Assembly (NCBI GenBank): GCA_002327765.1
Contig: DCUH01000133.1
Coordinates: 1 to 54,831 of the forward strand
Source of the DNA: a bacterium UBA2219
Lineage (GTDB): Bacteria; Desulfobacterota; Deferrimicrobia; Deferrimicrobiales; Deferrimicrobiaceae
Length of the DNA: 54,831 bases
Direction: 5' to 3'
The translations under genes and the position numbers were made by a program. Positions 32,846 through 42,025 of this stretch are shown here, piece after piece; position 1 is the first letter of the stretch; every line of letters begins with the position of its first letter. The notes beneath the pieces were generated by a model. That model ran no database searches. It saw only the letters and a list, made by a program, of their open reading frames with translations, and was not told the origin of the DNA.

Positions 32846-34486
32846 ATGGGCCCCTCCTTGATCGAAGTCTTCCAGAACGGCGAGCAGCCGCTCCTCGAGC
32901 GGTTCCTGGCCGACGCGGAGGCGAACGGCCACTTCGGCAACGCCCCGGCGGACCCGGAAGACTGGCGGCCGACGGTCCGGGGCATCTCGGGCTCCGTCGC
33001 CCAGGCCTTCCGGTGCTCCGAGGAGCCGACCTCGCTCTCGTCGGAGGCGCTCGGGAAGGACAACGGGGTCACAGCCTTCCTGGTCGTCGAGGCGCGCAAG
33101 CGCCGGCTCGCCGGCATGCCGCTTTCGTCCTTCCTCGGCCTCGTGAAGCTGCTCCGCCGGGCGTATGTCGACCGGATCCGGTCCTGCGGCTTCCTGCCGA
33201 ACGACGAGGGGCGCCACCGCCTCTTCGTCGAGCGGTTCTTCGACCGGAACGAGGTCGCGGTCTGCGCGTCATGGGCCACGGAGAGCAACCGCGAGCAGGA
33301 AGAGACGCTGACCGGGATGCGCAACGAGCTCGCCCGGGTGCACGCCCTCGTCGCGTCCGCCAAGGAGGAGCTGGAGGGGACGATCGACTGCCTCGACGCC
33401 AGGATCCTTCTCGCCGACGCGAACGGGCGGGTCCTCCGGTGCAACCGGGCCTTCCGCGAGTTCGCCGGCAAGCCGTACGAGGAGATCGTGGGCCGTCCGC
33501 TCCTTACGGCGCTGGAGGAGACCGGCATGCCCCCCGTGGACGCCGGCAACCGGGCCGTGGAGCACTACCACGAGCGGCTGGGCAGGTGGTTCGTCCTGCG
33601 ACTCTTCCCATTCCGCGAGGAGCCCGGGGAGGAGCCCTCGGGCACCATCATCACCATCCGCGACATCACGGAGGTCAAGGCCGCCGCCGCGGAGCTCGAG
33701 CGCGGGACCGCCGAGCTTGCGGAAGCGCTCGCGGGGCTGCAGGGCCGGCAGGCGAAGCTCCTGGAGCAGGAACGGCTTGCCGCCGCCGGAACGATGGCGG
33801 CGGGGATCGCGAGGGACGTCGAGCGGCCGATGGCCGTCGTCTCCGGAAACCTGGCCGCGCTGGGGAAACGGCTTCCGCGCCTTTCGGAGGCGGCCCTGCG
33901 CGGGCGGGGGGAGGCCGGCATCGACCACCTCCTCGAGGACCTGCGCAACCTGGTCGTGGAGACCCTGGAGGAGGCGGACCGCGTCCGCGCCTTCGTCGGC
34001 GAGCTTGCGCACTTCTCCCGGGCGGAAGAAGCGGAGTTCCGACCCGCCGACCTCAACGAGTGCCTCCGCGACGCCATGCACGCCGTCCGGGACCTGTTCA
34101 AGGGACGGGCGACGATGGACCGCCGGCTCGGGAACCTCCCCCCGACCCGCTGCCTTCCCGGCCGTATGACGCGGGTCTTTACGGATCTCCTCTCGGACGC
34201 CGCCCGCGCCGTCCGGGCTCCGGGGGTCGTCCGGGTCCGGTCATGGCTCGAGGACGGCTCCATCCGCGTTTCCATCGGCGACGCCGGGCGCGAGATCCCC
34301 GAAGAGGGCCTCGGCCGCGTCTTCGAGCCGTTTTCCCGCGCAAGGGAGGACGGGCCGAGGGAGGGGCTGGCTTTGAGCGTCGCCTACGACATCGTCAGGA
34401 ACCACGGCGGAGAGATACGGGTGCGGAGCGGAGCGGGGAAGGGCACCACGTTCGTCGTGACCATTCCCCTGGTGAAGGGAGACTAG
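32846..34486 (+). CDS. Degenerate sensor histidine kinase (phosphoacceptor His lost)
   Basis: A 546-residue soluble protein: N-terminal four-helix sensor-like domain about 1-150 (resembling RsbRD/N-terminal kinase domains), PAS about 180-280, coiled coil about 280-310, then HisKA and HATPase-like domains. The H-box reads GIARDVERP where an active kinase has GIAHD/EVNNP: the phosphoacceptor position is Arg323. The N-box reads TDLLSDAA, with Asp447 and Asp451 in place of both Asn. The G1 box is DAGREIP instead of DTGPGIP. The reading frame is intact and otherwise well conserved (C-terminus NHGGEIRVRSGAGKGTTF). It may be a pseudokinase that regulates another kinase. It ends overlapping the convergent hydrolase gene by four bases. 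Confidence 0.9.
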   Translation: MGPSLIEVFQNGEQPLLERFLADAEANGHFGNAPADPEDWRPTVRGISGSVAQAFRCSEEPTSLSSEALGKDNGVTAFLVVEARKRRLAGMPLSSFLGLVKLLRRAYVDRIRSCGFLPNDEGRHRLFVERFFDRNEVAVCASWATESNREQEETLTGMRNELARVHALVASAKEELEGTIDCLDARILLADANGRVLRCNRAFREFAGKPYEEIVGRPLLTALEETGMPPVDAGNRAVEHYHERLGRWFVLRLFPFREEPGEEPSGTIITIRDITEVKAAAAELERGTAELAEALAGLQGRQAKLLEQERLAAAGTMAAGIARDVERPMAVVSGNLAALGKRLPRLSEAALRGRGEAGIDHLLEDLRNLVVETLEEADRVRAFVGELAHFSRAEEAEFRPADLNECLRDAMHAVRDLFKGRATMDRRLGNLPPTRCLPGRMTRVFTDLLSDAARAVRAPGVVRVRSWLEDGSIRVSIGDAGREIPEEGLGRVFEPFSRAREDGPREGLALSVAYDIVRNHGGEIRVRSGAGKGTTFVVTIPLVKGD

Positions 34487-35535
34487 CCGCCCCAACGGGC
34501 GCTGGGCCGCGCCCCCGGGACCTCCGTCACGCGAAGCACGAAAGGCCTCGTGTCCGGCATCCCCGCGAACCGGAGGTCGAAGAAGGTCACTTCGGTGCGC
34601 CCGCCGGCGCTGGACACCTCGGCGGAGGGGAACCGGGCGAACCAGAGGTACGTCTCGACGTCCTGCATCCCCCGCAACGCGCGCACCTCGGGCACCTCCG
34701 CGCCGTGGAGCGCCTTCTGCTTCCAGGAAACGCGACCCGTCAGCGGCTCGATCTCCGCACGGATGTACGCGTTGCCGTCGTCGACGAAGCCGTTCCAGGC
34801 GAAGGGGCCCGCCGGGAACGGGATCTGCCTCTGGCGCCGGAGGCGGTCCACGACCTTTTCGACCGGGTCCGGCATCTCGATCGCGACGGCCGTGGAGACG
34901 AAGGCGAAGCGTTCCGGGGACGGCAGGTCGACGTACGGGAGCATCGGCAGCGCCTGTGCGGAGACCACCGTCACGCCGTCCCGCAGCGCCGCGTCGCGCA
35001 CGGCGTCCCGCGCCCCGGCGTGGAACAGCGCCGCGACGCCCACGTAGGTGGCCAGCACCGCGATCGACGCCCTCGCCCGAAGCGGCTCGCGTCGCGACAG
35101 GACGATGCCGGCGACGATGATCCCCGTGAAGACCAGGTCCACGACGAAAAGGATGTCCAGCGAAAGGCGCGCGTCGGAGAAGGGAAGGAGCACCTGCGTG
35201 CCGTAGGAGTTGAGCAGGTCGAGCAGCACGTGGGAGAACTGCCCCAGCACGGCCAGCAGGAATACCGCCCTGCGGTCCTTCCATTTCCCGAAGCGGGCGA
35301 AGAGAAGCGCCAGGACGAAGGAGGTCGCGAGGACCCCGGGCAGCGAATGGGAAAGGCCCCGGTGAATCCGCACGTACATCTCGCTTCCCAGCAGGGAGGC
35401 GACGTTGTCGGCGTCGGGCAGCATCGCGGCCAGCGAAACGACCGCCGTCGCGGTCTTCGGGTGGCCCCCCTTCCATTTTTCGGGGAGCGCCCGGGCGACG
35501 AGCCATCCGGTCAGGCCGTGCGTGACGGTGTCCAT
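34483..35535 (-). CDS. Membrane-bound metal-dependent hydrolase (DUF457/YdjM family)
   Basis: A 350-residue integral membrane protein. The N-terminus MDTVTHGLTGWLVAR and the downstream HRGLSHSLPG and GQFSHVLLDLLNSYGT carry the conserved His and Asp residues of the LexA-regulated membrane hydrolase family. Several helices lie between residues 30 and 180; the C-terminal ~170 residues form a soluble beta-rich domain. The substrate is unknown. It starts 3 bases after fumC ends and is probably co-transcribed with it. Confidence 0.9.
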   Translation of the reverse strand: MDTVTHGLTGWLVARALPEKWKGGHPKTATAVVSLAAMLPDADNVASLLGSEMYVRIHRGLSHSLPGVLATSFVLALLFARFGKWKDRRAVFLLAVLGQFSHVLLDLLNSYGTQVLLPFSDARLSLDILFVVDLVFTGIIVAGIVLSRREPLRARASIAVLATYVGVAALFHAGARDAVRDAALRDGVTVVSAQALPMLPYVDLPSPERFAFVSTAVAIEMPDPVEKVVDRLRRQRQIPFPAGPFAWNGFVDDGNAYIRAEIEPLTGRVSWKQKALHGAEVPEVRALRGMQDVETYLWFARFPSAEVSSAGGRTEVTFFDLRFAGMPDTRPFVLRVTEVPGARPSARWGG

Positions 35536-35538
35536 GCG

Positions 35539-36918
35539 TCAGATCATCTTCCGCGGGTCGAGCACGTCGTCGATCTCTTCCGCGGAAAGCTCTCCTTTTT
35601 CGATGAGAAGCTGCCGGATGGTCTTCCCGGTCCGATACGCCTCTTTTGCAAGCTTATCGGCAGCATTATAGCCGATCTTTATTGAAAGAGGAGTGATTAT
35701 CGACAAGCTGCGCTCGATCAACTCCTCGCAGCGCTTTTCGTCCGGCACGATTCCCTTCACGCAACGAACTGCCGCAAGGGAGGAGGCGGAAGACAAAAGA
35801 ACCAGCGATTCCAGCACGTTTCGGCCCATCACCGGGAGCATGACGTTCAGCTCCAGGACGCCGAGCGACCCCGCGATCGTCACCGCGGCGTCGTTCCCGA
35901 TCACCTGCGCCGCCACCTGGATCGCCACTTCGAGAACAACCGGGTTCACTTTCCCGGGCATGATCGAGGAGCCCGGCTGCAGCGACGGAAGCTCGATCTC
36001 CCCGATGCCGCACCGCGGCCCCGAGGAGAGAAGGCGCAGGTCCTGGGCGATCTTCAGCAGCGAGGCCGCGACCCCTTTCATCGCGCCGCTGGCGGCCACC
36101 AGCGGGTCCTGCGCCCCCATCGCCTCGAACCGGTTCTCCGCCTCGCGGAACGGGATCCCCGTCGCCCGGGCGATCTCCGCGATCGCCCGCCGGGCGAAGT
36201 CGGGGTGGGCGTTGAGCCCCGTTCCCACCGCCGTACCGCCCAGCGGCAGCTCCTCCAGGTCCGGGAATACCGCCTTCACCCGCCGGATTCCGTGGTCGAC
36301 CTGGGAAGCGTACCCCGAGAACTCCTGGCCCAGCGTGACGGGAACGGCGTCCTGCAGGTGGGTCCTCCCGATCTTCAGGACCCCGGAGAACGCATCCGCT
36401 TTTTCGCGCAGCGCGTCCCTCAGCTCCACCAGCGCGGGAAGAAGCCGGCCCGACATCTCCCCCCGCACGGCGATCCGGATCGCCGAGGGGATGACGTCGT
36501 TGCTCGACTGGCACCGGTTCACGTGGTCGTTCGGGTGCACGGGGGCGTACCCGCCCAGCGGCGAGCCCAGCAGCTCGTTCGCGCGGTTGGCCAGCACCTC
36601 GTTCACGTTCATGTTCGTCGAGGTGCCGGAGCCCGTCTGGAAGACGCCCACGATGAACTGGTCGTCGTGCTTCCCCTCGAGCACCTCCCGCGCGGCCCGG
36701 GAAACCGCCTCCGCGCTCGCGGAAGGGAGGATCCCGAGCGATCCGTTGACCTCCGCCGCCGCCCCCTTGATCCGCGCGACGGCGCGCACCACGGGAAGCG
36801 GCATCCGCTCGGCGCTCACGGGCAGGTTGTCCGCCGCCCTCCGCGTCTGCGCCCCGTAGTAGGCCTTCGCGGGCACGCGAACCTCTCCCATCGTATCCTT
36901 CTCGACCCGGTATTCCAT
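35539..36918 (-). CDS. fumC: Class II fumarate hydratase
   Basis: A 459-residue TCA-cycle enzyme interconverting fumarate and malate without an iron-sulfur cluster. The three aspartase/fumarase blocks are present: TGSGTSTNMNVNEV, IGRTHLQDAVPVTLGQEFSG and the signature GSSIMPGKVNPV. The length is normal. ATG at 36918 is preceded by AGGAGAGG. An apparently much longer frame extending to 39480 is only the antisense of the SulP gene. Confidence 0.97.
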   Translation of the reverse strand: MEYRVEKDTMGEVRVPAKAYYGAQTRRAADNLPVSAERMPLPVVRAVARIKGAAAEVNGSLGILPSASAEAVSRAAREVLEGKHDDQFIVGVFQTGSGTSTNMNVNEVLANRANELLGSPLGGYAPVHPNDHVNRCQSSNDVIPSAIRIAVRGEMSGRLLPALVELRDALREKADAFSGVLKIGRTHLQDAVPVTLGQEFSGYASQVDHGIRRVKAVFPDLEELPLGGTAVGTGLNAHPDFARRAIAEIARATGIPFREAENRFEAMGAQDPLVAASGAMKGVAASLLKIAQDLRLLSSGPRCGIGEIELPSLQPGSSIMPGKVNPVVLEVAIQVAAQVIGNDAAVTIAGSLGVLELNVMLPVMGRNVLESLVLLSSASSLAAVRCVKGIVPDEKRCEELIERSLSIITPLSIKIGYNAADKLAKEAYRTGKTIRQLLIEKGELSAEEIDDVLDPRKMI

Positions 36919-37142
36919 TCGCGCCGCCTCTCCTTTATCCGTCAATGTATCACATGGACGATCCCCGCTTTCATGAGGGTCCGCGCACCGACGGCCCCGA
37001 ACGGCGGAATCGCCCGAAGGCCCGCGGCCAGACACCCTCCTCCCGCGCGATACCCAAAATAAACAAAACATGGTTATAAAATTAAAACACCATGATATTC
37101 GTGCACATAATACCGAATAATTCCGTGCACCTTCAGCTCTTC

Positions 37143-37171
37143 TTGACAAAACAAACATCGTGCTATTTAAT
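37143..37171 (+). promoter_or_regulatory. Sigma-70 promoter of the SulP gene
   Basis: TTGACA at 37143-37148 and TTTAAT at 37166-37171 with a 17-base spacer, 38 bases before the ATG at 37210. Upstream, two copies of cgtgcac (near 37098 and 37128) lie 30 bases apart and each contains the palindrome gtgcac; they could be regulator sites. The gap 36919-37209 holds no gene. Confidence 0.6.
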
Positions 37172-37209
37172 GTTTTATATTTATCGCCGGGAAAACAGGA
37201 GCGGATCGG

Positions 37210-39519
37210 ATGGAGAGATCGACCCCGGAAACCCCCTCGACGAAAACCGCGGAAAAGCCGGCAAACGGCATCCGCGGGCTGAAACACTGGAAGCACGACC
37301 TGCTGGCGGGCGCCCAGGTCTCGCTCGTCTCGCTGCCGATGTCGCTGGGCGTCGCGATCGCATCCGGCGCCCCTCCCGTCACGGGGATCATCTCCTCCGT
37401 CATCGCGGGCCTGGTATACCCGTTCGTCGGCGGCGCCTACGTCACGATCAGCGGCCCGGCCGCCGGCCTCGCCCCGGCCCTCCTGGGCGGCATGCTCGTC
37501 CTCGGAGCCGGGAACGTCGAAGCGGGCTATCCCCTCGTCCTCGTCGCGATCTGCCTCGCCGGGGTCCTCCAGCTCGCCCTGGCGTTCCTGCGGGCCGGGC
37601 GCTTCGCGATCTTCTTCCCACAGACGGTGGTGGAGGCGATGCTGGCCGCGATCGGGCTCATCATCATCATCAAGCAGTTCCCGCTGCTGCTCGGGGTGAT
37701 CGAGCCGCCCCGGGAAACGATCCTCTCGTCGCTTTCGGCGCTTCCCGGCCAGGTCGCGCAGCTGAATCCCAAGGTCCTGCTGATCGGGGCCGTCTCGACC
37801 TTCCTGGTCTTCCTCCTGGGGCTGTCGGAGGACCGCCGGCTCAAGCTCGTCCCCGCACCGCTGGCGGTCGTCGTCGTCGGCGGCGCGATGGGCGCTGCGC
37901 TCGGGATCGGCCAGGAGCACCTGATCCACATCCCCGCCACCATGGTCGACAGCATCCGGCTGCCGGCGTTCGGCGAGGTGCTGGCCCGCCCGGACCTCTG
38001 GTGGTCGATCGCGACGATCGTGATCACGCTGACGCTGATCGACGGCATCGAGTCGCTCGCCACGATCCAGGCGGTCGACGGGATCGACCCGTGGCGGAGG
38101 AAATCCGACCCCAACCGGACGCTGGGGGCGATGGGGCTGTCGAACCTGGTCTCGAGCCTGGTCGGGGGCTTGACGATCATTCCGGGCGGCCTCAAGAGCC
38201 GGCTGAACGTCGACGCGGGCGGCCGCACCCTCTGGTCGAACTTCGCCAACGCGGCCTTCCTCCTCCTCTACTTCTTCCTGTTGAGCCCCCTGCTCAACCG
38301 GATCCCCCTCGCGACGCTCGCCGGCGTCATCGTGTTCATCGGCTGGCGGATCTGCGAGCCGCGGGTCTTCCGGCGCGCCTTCGAGACCGGCCAGGACCAG
38401 TTCCTCATCTTCATCGCGACGGTCGGCGCGATCCTGGCGACGGACCTCCTCTCGGGGATCGTCATCGGGTTCGTCCTCTACACCCTGATGCTGCTCGCGC
38501 TGATCCCGCCGTACACGAAGGACGTGCTGACCGGCCAGCTGAGCTACGGCGAGTTCGCGCGCCTCCTCCGGGAAAATTTCCTGTCGATGTTCCGGACGCC
38601 GGTGCTGGGCATGAACGCGCCCGGCGCTGGGGGCGGCGGCCACTGCGAGATCGCGCTCTCCTCCCTGTTCAACACGAACCTTCTGAAGCTCGAAAACGCC
38701 TTGAAGAAGGTGCCGCCGGACGCCAGCGTCACCTTCACGATCTCGCGGTCCGGAAAAATGATCTGCCATACGGCGATGGAATATCTCCACCATTTCCAGG
38801 AACAGGCGGTGGAGAAGGGGAGGAAGTGCGAGATCCTCGGGCTGGACCATTACCACCCGTTCTCGGACCACCCGAACGCGGCGAGGAAGCACGTGCGCCA
38901 CATCGCCAAGCGGAAGACGCTGTACGACGCCCGCCAGAGCGGGATCATCGAATTCGCAAACCGGCGCGGCTTCGCGTTCTCGCCCGCCATGGAGCCGTGC
39001 CTCAACGAGCACCGCTTCGCCTACCTGAACCTGGGATCGGAACGGATGAAGCGCAACACGGTCTCCGGCAGACACGGGGAATTGGACATCGCATTGTTCG
39101 ACTACAGCTTCCTGCGGGACCCCATGAGCTACGTCGAGACGCGGCGGACGGTCGTCGTCGTCAAAACGCCGCTCGCCGTCCCCGATTTCTTCCTCCACCC
39201 CGAAGGGCACGGCCTGGCGCGCTATACGGACGTCGACCCGGGGTACAACCGGTCCAAGAACCTGGCGGAGGGGAACCGGTTCCTGGACGGTTTCCACCTG
39301 CACGCGGTGGACGAGGAGGCGGCGCTGGACTTCTTCTCCCGGGGGGAACGGCTCCACTTCTGCAGGAGGCAGACGAAACTTTACGTCGAGGCCCGCGGCG
39401 GCGTGATCCTCGCCTTCAGGACGGACCGGTGCCTGGAGCATGTCGGCGACCTCCACGTGCTCCTGGAGGTGGCGGAGCATTTCGGACGGGAAGGAGTCCC
39501 CGGCAGCATGGCGCCGTAG
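37210..39519 (+). CDS. SulP-family anion transporter with STAS-like and extra C-terminal region
   Basis: A 769-residue transporter. Residues 30-432 are the SulP membrane core (SLPMSLGVAIASGAPPVTG, then YVTISGPAAG, ESLATIQAVDGIDPWRRKSD), which in bacteria carries sulfate or bicarbonate. Residues about 475-550 resemble a STAS domain (CEIALSSLFNTNLLKLENAL, TISRSGKMI). From about 600 to 769 is a further soluble region with conserved-looking stretches (FLHPEGHGLARYTDVD, FHLHAVDEEAALDFFS, LYVEARGGVILAF) that I do not recognise; it is not the carbonic anhydrase often fused to bicarbonate-type SulP proteins. The start ATG at 37210 has its own promoter. Confidence 0.9.
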   Translation: MERSTPETPSTKTAEKPANGIRGLKHWKHDLLAGAQVSLVSLPMSLGVAIASGAPPVTGIISSVIAGLVYPFVGGAYVTISGPAAGLAPALLGGMLVLGAGNVEAGYPLVLVAICLAGVLQLALAFLRAGRFAIFFPQTVVEAMLAAIGLIIIIKQFPLLLGVIEPPRETILSSLSALPGQVAQLNPKVLLIGAVSTFLVFLLGLSEDRRLKLVPAPLAVVVVGGAMGAALGIGQEHLIHIPATMVDSIRLPAFGEVLARPDLWWSIATIVITLTLIDGIESLATIQAVDGIDPWRRKSDPNRTLGAMGLSNLVSSLVGGLTIIPGGLKSRLNVDAGGRTLWSNFANAAFLLLYFFLLSPLLNRIPLATLAGVIVFIGWRICEPRVFRRAFETGQDQFLIFIATVGAILATDLLSGIVIGFVLYTLMLLALIPPYTKDVLTGQLSYGEFARLLRENFLSMFRTPVLGMNAPGAGGGGHCEIALSSLFNTNLLKLENALKKVPPDASVTFTISRSGKMICHTAMEYLHHFQEQAVEKGRKCEILGLDHYHPFSDHPNAARKHVRHIAKRKTLYDARQSGIIEFANRRGFAFSPAMEPCLNEHRFAYLNLGSERMKRNTVSGRHGELDIALFDYSFLRDPMSYVETRRTVVVVKTPLAVPDFFLHPEGHGLARYTDVDPGYNRSKNLAEGNRFLDGFHLHAVDEEAALDFFSRGERLHFCRRQTKLYVEARGGVILAFRTDRCLEHVGDLHVLLEVAEHFGREGVPGSMAP

Positions 39520-39730
39520 GCTTCAAGATCATCGGCGGCCTCCTTCGGGAAGTACCCCGAGACAGGGAGGGTCTTCCGGAAGTATTATGATGTTGGCTGT
39601 TTTTCCCTCCCCGGGTGCGGGCGACGGAGTCGGCGGGACAGAGCGCCCTGTTGCACAACGTGAGAGGAAAGCAGCTCCTGGCGGAATCGAACGCCGCCGC
39701 CGGATCCTGAAAGCGCCACCGGAGGACGAA

Positions 39731-40138
39731 ATGACGACCATCGAGAAACTGCAGAAACTGCTGGAGGCGGAGCGCTCGAGAGTTATCTGCCTCGAACAGA
39801 TAGCCTTCCTCAGCCCGACCAAGGAAATCAACCGTCTCTTCTCATCCATGCGGAACGACGCCTCGGTCGCCTGCGAGGCGCTGCACAGCATGATCCTGGA
39901 CCGGGGGGGGTACACCACCACCGAGGTCTCCGAGCTGGCGGAAAAGATCATGGAGCTCGATTCCATGGACGCGATCCTCGACTACCTGATCCGGGACGAG
40001 AAGGACGTGATTCGCCAGATCGAGGAGATCCCGCCGGAGGAATTGAAGCAGCAGGAAATGGAGTACGTCAAGTCCCTGTGGCACCAGCATACCCGCGCCG
40101 TCGAGAATTGCGGGAGGCTGCTCCGCGGCGGTAGATGA
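39731..40138 (+). CDS. Small helical protein, ferritin-like layout
   Basis: A 135-residue soluble, charged, almost wholly helical protein; GGAGG lies five bases before ATG at 39731. It shows regularly spaced Glu, Asp and His residues (LEAERSRVICLEQIAF, ACEALHSMI, YLIRDEKDVIRQIEEIP, WHQHTRAVENCGR) suggestive of a four-helix ferritin-like bundle, but the paired ExxH motifs of a di-iron site are not clear. Not recognised as a named family. It overlaps the cupin gene by an ATGA junction, so the two are probably functionally linked. Confidence 0.8.
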   Translation: MTTIEKLQKLLEAERSRVICLEQIAFLSPTKEINRLFSSMRNDASVACEALHSMILDRGGYTTTEVSELAEKIMELDSMDAILDYLIRDEKDVIRQIEEIPPEELKQQEMEYVKSLWHQHTRAVENCGRLLRGGR

Positions 40139-40494
40139 CGATGCACGTCGGGTGCTGGACGGACGTCGAAGGGAAGGAGGTCGCGGAGGCGGGCGCCGCC
40201 GGCGTGACGATCCGCGTCCTGATGGGGGAAAACGTGGGGGCCCCGAACTTCGTCCTGCGGCACTTCGAGGTGGCGCCGGGCGGCCACACCCCCTTCCACG
40301 CCCACCCGTGGGAGCACGAGGTCTACGTCCTGTCGGGGAAGGGGCGGGTCAAGCGCGCGGACGGCGCGGCCGAGGTGGGGCCGGGGTCCTTCGTGTTCGT
40401 GCCGGCCGACGAGGAGCACGCCTTCGAGAACGCCGGGCCGGGTGTCTTCTCCTTCCTTTGCGTCATTCCGTCGACGAAGGCGTGTCTGCGGTAA
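40135..40494 (+). CDS. Single-domain cupin protein
   Basis: A 119-residue beta-barrel protein. The two cupin motifs are visible: GGHTPFHAHPWEHEVYVLSG (metal-binding His residues and Glu) and PADEEHAFENAG. It may bind a metal and act as an isomerase, dioxygenase or simple binding protein; nothing singles out one role. The start is ATG at 40135, overlapping the preceding stop; ATG at 40141 is an equal alternative. Its stop codon lies at the very edge of a 300-bp palindromic element. Confidence 0.9.
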   Translation: MTMHVGCWTDVEGKEVAEAGAAGVTIRVLMGENVGAPNFVLRHFEVAPGGHTPFHAHPWEHEVYVLSGKGRVKRADGAAEVGPGSFVFVPADEEHAFENAGPGVFSFLCVIPSTKACLR

Positions 40495-40789
40495 CCGGAA
40501 CCGGTCAGGCTCGGCAATAGGGGCAGACGGAGACCGCTTCCGCCGGAAAGGGGCTGTCCCCGTTCACTCCGGGCCGCAGCTCCCCGGCTTCGACCAGCGA
40601 ACGTGCCTTCCCGCATGCTTCCCCGGCCTTCGTCCTTCCGTTTCGGTCCTCGGATGCTTCTGCCTATATAGTGGGCGGGGTTTCCGCCGGTTCCGCACTT
40701 TCGTCCCTACGTTCAGGGGACACCCCTTTCCGGCTTGCGGGTCATCCCGCCTGCCCCGTTCCCTCGCCTGCCCGGTTCCGGTTATCCCG
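40490..40789. repeat. ~300-bp palindromic element with ~75-bp imperfect terminal inverted repeats
   Basis: The gap 40495-40861 holds no gene. Bases 40490-40570 and the reverse complement of 40709-40789 align over about 75 bases with roughly three quarters identity, including the exact arm aaccggaaccgg (40493-40504) against ccggttccggtt (40772-40783) and ccggaaagggg (40543-40553) against ccccttt-ccgg near 40724. The centre (about 140 bases) has a smaller hairpin. No transposase is encoded, so it resembles a MITE or REP-type element. Confidence 0.7.
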
Positions 40790-40861
40790 GCGCCTTCGCG
40801 TCCCATCGAAAGCGCAACACGGAGATAACGCCTTCCGCCCCTCCGATGGCAGAATGAAGCG

Positions 40862-41962
40862 ATGGAAATCGCCCTGACCATGCTCCTCGCTTTTTTCCTG
40901 CCGCTGGCCGGCGCGGCGGCGGCGGGCAAGTCCCCGGGGTTCTACCTCCAGTTCCCCCCGAAGACGCCCGACCTGCCGCACGCGCCGTTTTCCTGGCCGG
41001 TGTTCGTCGGGCTGGCGCTGTTCATCCTCGCGGCGACGGCGCCGCTCGTCCTGCGCTTCTTCCGCGGCCGCGGGCGAGCCGGGGCGCGCGGGCCCGCGGG
41101 CCCCTTCCCCTGGTGGGGGTGTGCCGGCCTTGCGGCGGGAGCGGCGGCGTGGGGCGTCGCATGGAGCCGGTTCCCCTGGATGGGGGAGCTGCAGGCGCAC
41201 ACGTTCACGCCGCTGTGGCTCTCCTTCATCCTGGTCGTCAACGCGGTCCTGCACCGCAGGACGGGGCGGTCCCCCCTGCTCTCGGAGACGCGCCGCTTCC
41301 TCCTCCTCTTCCCGGCGAGCGCGGCGTTCTGGTGGTCCTTCGAGTACCTCAACCGCTTCGTGGGGAACTGGCGGTATGTCGGGGGAAGGGAATTCGGCGC
41401 GGGGGAGTATTTCCTCTTCGCCACCCTGCCGTTCTCCACCGTCCTCCCCGCCGTCCTCTCCGTCCGGGAGCTGATCCTGTCCTGCCCCGGGTTCGACGCG
41501 GCGTTCCGCGACTGGCGGCGCTTCTCTCCCTGGCGCCCGCGGGCGGCCGCGGCGACCGCGCTCCTGTTCGCCTGCGCCGGCCTGCTGGGCGTGGGGTTCG
41601 CGCCCGATCTCGTGTACCCGCTGGTCTGGGTCGCCCCCCCGCTCCTCCTGCTCTCCCTCGCCGCCCTCCGCGGCCGGCCCCACGCCCTTTCCGGCATCGC
41701 CGGGGGCGACTGGCGCGGCTTTTGCGCCTCCAGCGCGGCGGCCCTTTTCTGCGGCTTCTTCTGGGAGATGTGGAACAGCGGCAGCGCGACGAAATGGGTG
41801 TACGACGTCCCGTACGTCGACGCGTTCCGGCTCTTCGAGATGCCGCTCCTCGGGTACGCGGGATACCTGCCGTTCGGGATCCTCTGCGCCCAGGTCGGAG
41901 GATGGCTGATCGAAACGACGCCCCGGACGGAGGAAAAATCCTCTACCACCGGCCGCAAGTAA
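40862..41962 (+). CDS. Multi-pass membrane protein of unknown function
   Basis: A 366-residue protein with an N-terminal signal-like helix (1-21) and about seven further hydrophobic segments (roughly 45-65, 85-105, 115-133, 150-165, 183-202, 230-270, 292-308, 340-355). Conserved-looking aromatic motifs are FWWSFEYLNRFVGNWRY (near 160) and FFWEMWNSGSATKWVYDVPY (near 300), repeated-looking W/E/N patterns that may form one functional site. I do not recognise the family. It precedes the alternative complex III-like operon by about 60 bases on the same strand, but no link to it is evident. Confidence 0.85.
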   Translation: MEIALTMLLAFFLPLAGAAAAGKSPGFYLQFPPKTPDLPHAPFSWPVFVGLALFILAATAPLVLRFFRGRGRAGARGPAGPFPWWGCAGLAAGAAAWGVAWSRFPWMGELQAHTFTPLWLSFILVVNAVLHRRTGRSPLLSETRRFLLLFPASAAFWWSFEYLNRFVGNWRYVGGREFGAGEYFLFATLPFSTVLPAVLSVRELILSCPGFDAAFRDWRRFSPWRPRAAAATALLFACAGLLGVGFAPDLVYPLVWVAPPLLLLSLAALRGRPHALSGIAGGDWRGFCASSAAALFCGFFWEMWNSGSATKWVYDVPYVDAFRLFEMPLLGYAGYLPFGILCAQVGGWLIETTPRTEEKSSTTGRK

Positions 41963-42025
41963 GATAGAATCGTTTCTTGAAGTAGCGGACCTTCGTTCTC
42001 GATCGCACAGCCGGAGAGGGAATCG

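Noticed and set aside
35539..39480. A 1313-codon minus-strand open frame joining fumC to sequence opposite the SulP gene
   Set aside because: The upstream two thirds is Arg/Asp/Glu-rich antisense of the SulP coding region; fumC starts cleanly at ATG 36918 with a good ribosome site.
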